The notes beneath the pieces were generated by a model. That model saw nothing but the letters and a program-made list of their open reading frames with translations. It searched no databases and was not told the DNA's origin. A stretch of DNA of 6,717 nt from Candidatus Omnitrophota bacterium (GTDB lineage Bacteria; Omnitrophota; Gorgyraeia; 1-14-0-20-64-10; JACQQZ01), in contig JACQRF010000004.1 of the NCBI GenBank assembly GCA_016206635.1, positions 1 to 6,717 of the forward strand, in the 5' to 3' direction. Within the stretch, counting starts at the first letter, position 1. Every line of letters starts with the position of its first letter. The position numbers were made by a program, and so were the translations under genes. Below, in pieces: positions 1-5,213 of this stretch.

Positions 1-155
1 AGCAGCACGAGGTCCGGCGCCTCGGCCTGGACCGCGGCCACGGCCTCCCGCCCCGAGGCCGCGGTCCGCACGGTGAACCCGCGGAGCGCCAACACCATCT
101 GCAACGCCTCGGTGGCCTCCCGCTCATCATCCACCAGGAGGAGCGCCGGGGGCAT
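1..155 (-). CDS. Response regulator, N-terminal part of receiver domain (truncated by window edge)
   Basis: My translation of the minus strand from ATG at 155 gives 51 codons that run off the left edge. The start MPPALLLVDDEREATEALQM is a CheY-like receiver: strand beta-1 (ALLLV), then the acidic pair D9-D10 that binds Mg2+, helix alpha-1 with a typical ALRGFTVRTA turn, and residues 48-51 (DLVL, then a partial Leu codon) leading into strand beta-3. The phosphoacceptor Asp should lie just past the edge. The output domain is therefore unknown; it could be NtrC-like, another DNA-binding type, or a stand-alone receiver. The start overlaps the stop of the histidine kinase by one base (TGATG) and has no clear Shine-Dalgarno, so translation is probably coupled to the kinase. 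It is most likely the cognate partner of that kinase. The family call is firm and the pairing is inferred from the overlap. Confidence 0.9.
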   Translation of the reverse strand, partial: MPPALLLVDDEREATEALQMVLALRGFTVRTAASGREAVAAVQAEAPDLVL

Positions 156-2383
156 CACACGGCCGCCGGCGCCGCCGGCAATGTGATGATGAACGTCGTC
201 CCTTCCCCGAACTGGGAGGTGGCCTGGATGTGCCCGCCGTGGTGCTCGATGATTCGTTTGATAATGAAGAGCCCCAGCCCGGTCCCCTTCTCGGAGGTCG
301 CCTTCGTCGTGAAGAACGGGATAAAGAGTTGGGCGGCCTCCGGCGGCGTCATCCCGATCCCGTTGTCGGCGATCGTCAGCGCGACCCGCCCCGACATGGC
401 CCGCGCCCGCACGGTGATCGCGCCGCGATAGTCCGGCGGCTTCAGCCGCTCCTGCTTCGACTGGATGGCGTCGTAGGCGTTGGAGAACAGGTTGAACAGG
501 GAATCCGCAAGCTGGTTGACGTTCCCCTGGACGAGCGGCAGGTCCGGCTCGTACTCCTTGGAGACGTCCAGCTCCTCCAGCTTGATCTTGTACTGCACCA
601 CGTCGAGCGCCGTGTCCACGATCTCCTGGATGGAGACCGGTTTCTGGTCGCCGCGGGTCGGCCGCGAGAACCGCAAGAGGGTCTTGACGATATCCCCGCC
701 ACGGATGGCGTTGTCCTCGACTTTTTGGAAGGTCTCTGTCGCTTTGACGATGGCCGCGCGGACGTCCTGGCCGACCCCCTCCAGTGTCAGCGCATTGAGC
801 GCCGCCTTCATCGTCCCCGCCAGGATCGTCAACACGTAGAACCGGTTGTTGATCTGGTGGCTCATCCCCCCGGCCATCTGCCCGAGGCTGGCCATCTTCG
901 CCGTCTGGAAGAGATCCGCTTGCGTCCGCTGCAGCTCGTCGTAGAACTGCGCGTTTTCGACCGCCAACGCCGCCTGGCTCGCCAGCGCCTCGAAGACCTG
1001 CAGGTCGTCCTGGCTGTAGGCCCGCCCTGAGCGCTTCTCGCCCAACACCAAAAATCCGATCAGCGTGTCCTCCACGAATGACGGGACCGCGACCGCCGCC
1101 TGAATCGTGCCCATGGCTCCCTCCGCCGCCACGAGCTGGGCCGTCTGGCCGCCGCTCTGGAGTTGGAGCTTCAGCTCCTCTTGGACGATCGCCCCCTTCT
1201 GCCGCACGAGCTCCTGGATCAGCGGTGAGTTCACCGGAATCGCCTGCCCGACACCTCCCTCTCCCTGTTGGGGAGAGGGTCGGGGTGAGGGGCTTTTGCC
1301 CGCCCCCCGCCTCGCCCGCAGCACGTAGACGTTCGCCTCCTTGTCCAGTAGGTGAACCGCCGCATGCGTGATCCGCACCGTCCGCGTCAGGATGTGCACG
1401 ATCAGATTGAGCAGCTTGTCCATCTCCTTGATGAGCGTCATCCCCTGGGCCGCCTGCCGCAGGACGATCTGGTACCGACGCTGCTCCGCCAAGAGCCGGT
1501 TCTCGGCCCGCCGCTGCAGCGCGAGATAGATGAATGGGCAGCAGGAGGCCAACAACGCGTAGAGCACGGCCATGAGGGGCGCCGCGAACGACCGTTGCTG
1601 CAGGAGATCGTGCAGCACGTCTCGAGAGACCATCAACGCGACGAACGGCGCCCCCAGCACGAGCGCATAGACCACCGCGAAGATGAGGGCGCGGGCCATG
1701 GCCAATCGGATGTCCAGAATCCGATATCGGACAATGGCATAGGCCGAGAGCGTCACAAACGCGATGACCAGGAGATCGTGCGGGAAGGGCTCAACGCCGA
1801 AATAGGTGGGCATGAAATGAAACAAGCCGGCAACGTACGCCAGGAACCATGACAGGAAGATATAGCGCAACTGATTGCGCCGAGTCCCGGAGGCGCCCCG
1901 GTATCCGCGGCGCAGCGCCACAAACCCCAGGGCGCACGTGATACCGAAGAATCCGACATACGCCGTGTACAGCGGCCCCCCGACGATGCCAAAGAACGGC
2001 GCGTACCGAATCACGTCTCGGATAAACCACTCGGTCGGGAGGGCCAGCGCGAACAACGCCGAGACGAGATAGAATCCCCGCAGCACCGCGGCTTCCCGTC
2101 TCAAGGCGGAGCGGCCGAGGATCGCGTAGGTCAGGTGGAGAAAGAGGGGAGGCACGAAGAGGGCGGCCAGATAGAGGAGCCGAGCGACGGCGAGGGCGTC
2201 GGCGCCCCGCTCGACGCGTCCGGTGGCGAACGGGAACAAGGACCAGACACCAACGAGCAGCGTCAGCCCGGAGAACAAGTAGATTTGCCGACCGGGCTTC
2301 CCCCGCCACAACACCAGCGGGGCCAGGATGATACAGGCGAGAGACGCGAGGAGCGAACTGCCGGTGTAAAGAGTTAGACCCAC
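155..2383 (-). CDS. Membrane-bound sensor histidine kinase (multi-TM sensor, GAF, HisKA, HATPase)
   Basis: A 742-residue sensor kinase that autophosphorylates a histidine and passes phosphate to a response regulator, probably the one starting at 155. Hydrophobic segments lie near residues 10-26, 35-52, 70-90, 103-118, 131-157, 173-190 and 203-219, resembling the 7TM sensor region of histidine kinases. Two more follow near 232-252 and 267-289. A short charged, probably coiled linker (290-320) leads to a GAF domain (about 320-480). The H-box is GGMSHQINNRF with His509; the N-box includes Asn635 (NLFSNAYDAI); the G1 box is DNGIGM (673-678), the F-box FIPFFTTK (687-694) and the G2 box GTGLGL (700-705). 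All catalytic motifs are present, so it should be active. Odd points are Arg in place of the usual Pro after HxxNN, and a low-complexity insert SPSPRPSPQQGEG (364-376) encoded by a palindromic repeat. The GTG start at 2383 overlaps the previous gene by 10 bp, with only a weak ribosome-binding site. Confidence 0.93.
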   Translation of the reverse strand: MGLTLYTGSSLLASLACIILAPLVLWRGKPGRQIYLFSGLTLLVGVWSLFPFATGRVERGADALAVARLLYLAALFVPPLFLHLTYAILGRSALRREAAVLRGFYLVSALFALALPTEWFIRDVIRYAPFFGIVGGPLYTAYVGFFGITCALGFVALRRGYRGASGTRRNQLRYIFLSWFLAYVAGLFHFMPTYFGVEPFPHDLLVIAFVTLSAYAIVRYRILDIRLAMARALIFAVVYALVLGAPFVALMVSRDVLHDLLQQRSFAAPLMAVLYALLASCCPFIYLALQRRAENRLLAEQRRYQIVLRQAAQGMTLIKEMDKLLNLIVHILTRTVRITHAAVHLLDKEANVYVLRARRGAGKSPSPRPSPQQGEGGVGQAIPVNSPLIQELVRQKGAIVQEELKLQLQSGGQTAQLVAAEGAMGTIQAAVAVPSFVEDTLIGFLVLGEKRSGRAYSQDDLQVFEALASQAALAVENAQFYDELQRTQADLFQTAKMASLGQMAGGMSHQINNRFYVLTILAGTMKAALNALTLEGVGQDVRAAIVKATETFQKVEDNAIRGGDIVKTLLRFSRPTRGDQKPVSIQEIVDTALDVVQYKIKLEELDVSKEYEPDLPLVQGNVNQLADSLFNLFSNAYDAIQSKQERLKPPDYRGAITVRARAMSGRVALTIADNGIGMTPPEAAQLFIPFFTTKATSEKGTGLGLFIIKRIIEHHGGHIQATSQFGEGTTFIITLPAAPAAV
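1254..1293 (-). repeat. Palindromic PSPRPSP-type dispersed repeat inside the kinase gene
   Basis: A perfect inverted repeat, CCCTCTCCC (1257-1265) and GGGAGAGGG (1271-1279), surrounds a 5-base loop TGTTG and is followed by CGGGGTGAGGGG. Read on the minus strand it encodes SPSPRPSPQQGEG in frame. This DNA and peptide pattern is familiar from short palindromic repeats scattered through intergenic DNA of many environmental bacteria, where annotation often yields PSPRPSP-like peptides. Here it lies within the predicted GAF domain (kinase residues 364-376), where such a Pro/Ser/Gly tract is foreign to the fold and is best explained as an insertion tolerated in a surface loop. Only one copy is in the window, so membership in a genome-wide family is inference. 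Confidence 0.7.
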
Positions 2384-3915
2384 ACCACGGCCGCTCGATT
2401 CCGAAGGTGTTCTCGGACGATCTCGACCGTCTCGGTCGGGACCTCGCGTTCACACCATCGAAGCGCCGCCAAGCGGAATCCCAGGGCGTCTCCCAGGCGC
2501 GCAATCTCCTCCACCTTGGGGGCGGAGATGTTCCCGCCGATCGAATACCCTTCGTAGCGTTCGCTCAAGGCCAAGATCATCGTCTCCGCCATGCACGCGT
2601 AGGCGAGTCCTGGGGGCAGGCCGAAACAGAAATCAAAATCCACATCGCCGGGCGGCTTGACGACCCCTCCATCAAAGACCAGCACGCTGCCGTGGGCGTC
2701 CTCCACCGACTGCGGCGACACATTCCGCGGCCGGGAGACGTCGCACACGATCGTCCCCGGCCGCAGCGCCCGGGCATCCAACAGCGCCCCGGGGGTGCTG
2801 GTCGCCGTGATGATGATGTCCGCATTCGCCACCAACCAATCCAACTCGGCGGTGGGCAGCACCTCCACCGACGGCGCGCGGGCCTTCAGCGTGACGGTGA
2901 GCTCATCCAACCGGGTTTGATTCCTCGCGTTGAGGACCAGGGCACCGGCCCGCGGCGCCAGCAGTTCGGCGCAGGTGCTCCCAACCCCGCCCGTCGCCCC
3001 CACGATGCCGACCTTCAGGCGGCTGAGCGGAACCCCCACGGCCCGACACGCCGTTTCGATGCCCTGGATGGCCATGGCCACCGTGTACGACGTGCCGGTG
3101 GTCACCGGCACGCGCACCGCCTCGGCCGCCAGGACCCCCTTCCGGCCGATCTGGGCCGCGTACGCCCCCAACCCCACGATGTGGACGCCGAGCGATTCCG
3201 CGACGTTGATCGCTTCGATCGTCTTTCGCAACGCCATGGCGCCGCCGTTGGCGACCATCTGCTCCGGCAGGAGCGGGCAGTAGATCAACGCGCCGTCCAC
3301 TTCATGCCCATCAAGGGATTGCAATCCCACGATGTCCGAGCACTTGAACGGCGGGAGCCACTCGAATGTCTTCGAGAGCAGCTCCTTCCGGGGGGCCGCG
3401 ATGTTCGGTTCCCGGAAGGCGACGCGGATCAGCTCGAGGTCGAGGGGGTGGATCACAAACGCATAAGTACGTGCCACCCGATGTCGTTCGGCATATCGCT
3501 TGATCGCCACCAGCATCATGGTGAAGGCCCGACGCACCCGCTGCTCCACCACCGGGGCAATCACTTTCCCAAACGACGGGAGGCCCCAATCCATCGTCGC
3601 GTTCAGGGTAAGGGCCACGCCGGGCCCGGCGTGCTCAAGGGCTAGCGAGCCGTCGTACGAGGCAAAATCGCCACGCACGGCGTGGAAGGTGATCCTGGCC
3701 TGCTCCACGTCGTAGTGGCACTGCTCCGTCCACTGGAACTCGACCCCATCGTGCCGGATCCTCCACCGGGCCAAGGCGACCGACTGGCTCCGTTGAAGCA
3801 CCGTGACGTCCTGCACATCGCGGACGAAGGCCGGGTACCGCTCGGGATGGGTGACGATCTCCCAAACTCGCTGCTTGGTGGCCCTGATGTTGACCGTGAG
3901 GCGGAGTGTCGTCAT
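2374..3915 (-). CDS. Two-domain protein: SRPBCC/START-like domain fused to acyl-ACP reductase (AAR)-like dehydrogenase
   Basis: A 513-residue protein. Residues 1-145 look like a polyketide-cyclase/COQ10-type SRPBCC domain: RATKQRVWEIVTHPERYPAF at the N-terminus and a closing helix with VRRAFTMMLVAIKRY. This fold binds lipids and other hydrophobic ligands. Residues 150-513 resemble the cyanobacterial long-chain acyl-ACP reductase, which reduces acyl-ACP to fatty aldehyde with NADPH. Matching features are the TTGTSYTVAMAI segment (272-283), the Rossmann motif VGATGGVGS (305-313), LNARNQTRLDEL (328-339), CDVSRPRNV (391-399), VFDGGVV (413-419), and LAYACMAETMILAL (437-450), whose Cys441 lines up with the cyanobacterial catalytic cysteine. 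The AAR-like part (about 360 residues) is close to the full length of the single-domain enzyme (about 340), so the SRPBCC domain is an addition. The start ATG overlaps the previous stop (ATGA), with GGTGG upstream as a possible ribosome-binding site. Acyl-ACP as substrate is inferred; a related NAD(P)H reductase with another thioester substrate is possible. Confidence 0.82.
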   Translation of the reverse strand: MTTLRLTVNIRATKQRVWEIVTHPERYPAFVRDVQDVTVLQRSQSVALARWRIRHDGVEFQWTEQCHYDVEQARITFHAVRGDFASYDGSLALEHAGPGVALTLNATMDWGLPSFGKVIAPVVEQRVRRAFTMMLVAIKRYAERHRVARTYAFVIHPLDLELIRVAFREPNIAAPRKELLSKTFEWLPPFKCSDIVGLQSLDGHEVDGALIYCPLLPEQMVANGGAMALRKTIEAINVAESLGVHIVGLGAYAAQIGRKGVLAAEAVRVPVTTGTSYTVAMAIQGIETACRAVGVPLSRLKVGIVGATGGVGSTCAELLAPRAGALVLNARNQTRLDELTVTLKARAPSVEVLPTAELDWLVANADIIITATSTPGALLDARALRPGTIVCDVSRPRNVSPQSVEDAHGSVLVFDGGVVKPPGDVDFDFCFGLPPGLAYACMAETMILALSERYEGYSIGGNISAPKVEEIARLGDALGFRLAALRWCEREVPTETVEIVREHLRNRAAVVWV

Positions 3916-4412
3916 GGCGCCACCGGAATCCGCACGACCCAGTGACGGATCGAGGAAGAGGAGCCGTCGAGCAGCTCACGGATGCGGGTCGCGGTCGTCG
4001 AGAGACTCCACGGATGGTTCAGGAAACCGAGGAGCCCGAACGCTCGGATCGCGTCCGTCTGAAACGCCTCGCTGAACTCGTGGGCGACCAGCAGAATCCG
4101 GAGCTCGGGGCGGACATCGCGGATGGCCCGCAGGGTCGCGAGGACCTCGCGCGCGGCGAACAAGGGCGCTTCGTGGAGCGGGAGCCGCCCCCGACGGAGT
4201 TGGTCGAGGGTTTGAGGAAGCCGCCCGGCGACGTGATCGAGGTCCCACGCGAGGACCCGGACGTCGGGGTGTTGACGGAGAAGGTCGGGCAAGCGGACGG
4301 GGTCGTCCGCCAGAACTAGCTTATAACGGTCTCTCTCTCTCGACAAGGCGAGCTCGTACGCGCCGCGGAGTCCGGAATCGCGTTCGCAGATGAGCACGGT
4401 GTCTTGAGGCAT
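3912..4412 (-). CDS. Small degenerate receiver-domain protein (probable pseudo-receiver)
   Basis: A 166-residue protein whose pattern resembles a CheY-like receiver. Beta-1 is TVLICERD (5-12) with acidic residues at its end; beta-3 is VRVLAWDLD (51-59) with Asp57 or Asp59 near the phosphoacceptor place; beta-4 is LRILLVAHEF (104-113), with Ala110 where Thr/Ser is usual; and FGLLGFLNHPWSLSTTATRI (125-144) matches the usual (Y/F)xxKPW segment but has His133 where the conserved Lys should be. Loss of the Thr/Ser and Lys suggests it does not work as a normal phosphorylation switch. There is no output domain, only a short tail. It could be a scaffold or allosteric partner of the downstream kinase or reductase. 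An in-frame TAG lies four codons upstream of the ATG at 4412, which fixes the start closely. It shares a 4-bp overlap with the reductase gene. The fold assignment is moderate, from motif layout alone. Confidence 0.65.
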   Translation of the reverse strand: MPQDTVLICERDSGLRGAYELALSRERDRYKLVLADDPVRLPDLLRQHPDVRVLAWDLDHVAGRLPQTLDQLRRGRLPLHEAPLFAAREVLATLRAIRDVRPELRILLVAHEFSEAFQTDAIRAFGLLGFLNHPWSLSTTATRIRELLDGSSSSIRHWVVRIPVAP

Positions 4413-4414
4413 CA

Positions 4415-4427
4415 GGGTAGTCTACCC
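4415..4427. promoter_or_regulatory. 13-bp perfect dyad upstream of the pseudo-receiver gene
   Basis: GGGTAG-T-CTACCC is a perfect inverted repeat with a single central base. It lies within the 32-bp gap between the NYN stop (4445) and the pseudo-receiver start (4412). The one-base centre rules out an RNA hairpin with a normal loop, so a protein-binding site is the more natural reading if it is functional. It may equally be chance. It also covers the few bases just before the start codon, where a bound protein or structure could affect translation. Confidence 0.25.
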
Positions 4428-4444
4428 CTCTTCCCTCGTCCCCG

Positions 4445-5065
4445 TCAAGCGCGCCACGTCGCCGGGCGTTGAAGCACAAACCCACCCCCAAGATCAACCC
4501 GATCCGGGAATTGACAGGTGCGCAGGTGATACTCATGCAGTTTCATGCTGAAATCGGCCACCTGCCGCAGATCCTTCGAGACCCGGCCGATCGGAAACGC
4601 GACGCCGATTTGTTTGGTCGGGAACGCTTCCTTCACGCCGCGAATCGCGGGGACGAGATCGCTGTCTCCAGACACGATGCCGGCTGAGTCGTAGATGTCT
4701 TGAATGCCGCCCTGCAGCAGCTTGATGGCAATGTTGACGTCCGTTTCTTTTTCAATGGAGGTCTTAAACGCCTGACGGCACAACCGGCATCTCACAGATT
4801 TTTCTTTGAATTTCCCGAGCACGACATCAATGGGCGTGGTCTTCAACAATCGGACGTATTGTTGGTGACGGAGCATCTTTTCCGAATCCCACGTGACGTA
4901 CGCGCTGCAGTAATACACCTTGGTGATTTGACATCGCCGAGGGATCAGAATGCTGCACAACTTGTACAAGTCCAACCACTTGTACTGCCGCAACCGTGGG
5001 TCTTCCCGAAGGGAATGGTAAATGTTGAACCCGTCAATCAAGAACACGACTCGGCCAGTTACCAT
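4445..5065 (-). CDS. NYN-domain (LabA/DUF88-like, PIN-fold) protein, putative ribonuclease
   Basis: A 206-residue protein counted from ATG at 5065. An upstream in-frame GTG at 5071 would give 208 residues, but the GAGGA at 5076-5072 touches that GTG and sits 6 bases from the ATG, so the ATG is preferred. The pattern is that of NYN domains, metal-dependent PIN-fold nucleases related to LabA. It has VVFLIDGFNIYHS near the N-terminus (first catalytic Asp and Asn), then EKETDVNIAIKLL (central acidic residues) and IVSGDSDLVPAI (the GDSD acidic pair), followed by a beta-strand IGVAFPIG. The acidic cluster looks complete, so activity is plausible. A CRLC pair (residues 93-96 of the 206) precedes the EKETD motif; no second Cys pair sits nearby, so zinc binding is uncertain. 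No extra effector domain is visible. It lies 32 bp upstream of the pseudo-receiver gene in the same direction, so co-transcription is possible. The RNA target is unknown. Confidence 0.88.
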   Translation of the reverse strand: MVTGRVVFLIDGFNIYHSLREDPRLRQYKWLDLYKLCSILIPRRCQITKVYYCSAYVTWDSEKMLRHQQYVRLLKTTPIDVVLGKFKEKSVRCRLCRQAFKTSIEKETDVNIAIKLLQGGIQDIYDSAGIVSGDSDLVPAIRGVKEAFPTKQIGVAFPIGRVSKDLRQVADFSMKLHEYHLRTCQFPDRVDLGGGFVLQRPATWRA

Positions 5066-5071
5066 GTTCAC

Positions 5072-5090
5072 TCCTCGACAGCTCTATATA
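5072..5090 (-). promoter_or_regulatory. Possible promoter -10 element and ribosome-binding site for the NYN gene
   Basis: On the minus strand a TATATA hexamer (5090-5085) lies about 20 bases before the preferred ATG at 5065, and GAGGA (5076-5072) sits 6 bases before it. The ribosome-binding site is good and decides the start. The -10 element is plausible because it is an AT island in GC-rich DNA, but no convincing -35 lies at 16-18 bp: the bases there overlap the terminator T-tract (TTTCTG or similar). If real, transcription would begin around 5078. Confidence 0.4.
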
Positions 5091-5110
5091 TCGCGGCGGG
5101 GGACAAGCAG

Positions 5111-5140
5111 AAAAAACCCCAAGCCCACAGGGGCTCGGGG
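5111..5140 (-). terminator. Rho-independent terminator after the pseudouridine synthase gene
   Basis: On the minus strand the RNA reads CCCCGAGCCC, loop CUGU, GGGCUUGGGG, then six U. The 10-bp stem has one G-U wobble that pairs only in the minus-strand RNA (the plus strand would have an A-C mismatch), which sets the direction. It lies 74 bases past the pseudouridine synthase stop (5214) and 45 bases before the NYN start. Its main role is probably to separate those two genes. It could also act as an attenuator if transcription starts further upstream. Confidence 0.8.
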
Positions 5141-5142
5141 GG

Positions 5143-5165
5143 CCGCAGGGCACAAGGCCCTACGG
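5143..5165 (-). repeat. Second stem-loop directly before the terminator hairpin
   Basis: The minus-strand RNA CCGUAGGGC, loop CUUGU, GCCCUGCGG forms a 9-bp stem with one G-U wobble, again fully paired only on the minus strand. It sits 2 bases before the terminator stem. Flanking AAGCAG (5177-5172) and CUGCUU (5110-5105) could pair to enclose both hairpins. It may be part of a compound terminator or a structured 3' UTR or leader. I did not recognise a known riboswitch or ncRNA family. Confidence 0.45.
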
Positions 5166-5213
5166 GGATGACTGCTTCACTGTGGCTCTGCCTGGGCAAC
5201 TTGTCAAGCTTCA

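Noticed and set aside
230..1030. Plus-strand open frame (266 codons) opposite the kinase catalytic domains
   Set aside because: It is antisense to the H-, N- and G-boxes of the kinase and has no recognisable protein family.
1791..2504. Minus-strand open frame (237 codons) across the kinase/reductase junction
   Set aside because: It is in a different frame from both real genes, Arg/Pro-rich and without motifs; both overlapping genes have convincing domains there.
2407..3645. Long plus-strand open frame (412 codons) opposite the AAR-like gene
   Set aside because: It is rich in Arg, His, Pro and Gln, matches no family I recognise and lies wholly antisense to a gene with clear motifs. It is a GC-driven shadow frame.
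2374..3915. Reading the C-terminal domain as shikimate dehydrogenase or glutamyl-tRNA reductase
   Set aside because: The Rossmann region is loosely similar, but the VFDGGVV and LAYACMAETMILAL segments follow cyanobacterial AAR order and spacing instead.
5102..5205. Possible SRP RNA, 6S RNA or known riboswitch in the spacer between the pseudouridine synthase and NYN genes
   Set aside because: I compared the spacer with the remembered core motifs of these RNAs (for example GGAAGGAAGCAGC of SRP RNA) and found no match; only terminator-like hairpins are supported.
5171..5208. TTGACA on the minus strand (5208-5203) as a -35 for a promoter upstream of the hairpins
   Set aside because: The bases 17 bp downstream (CACAGT) are a poor -10, so a promoter is not supported, though an attenuated leader cannot be excluded.
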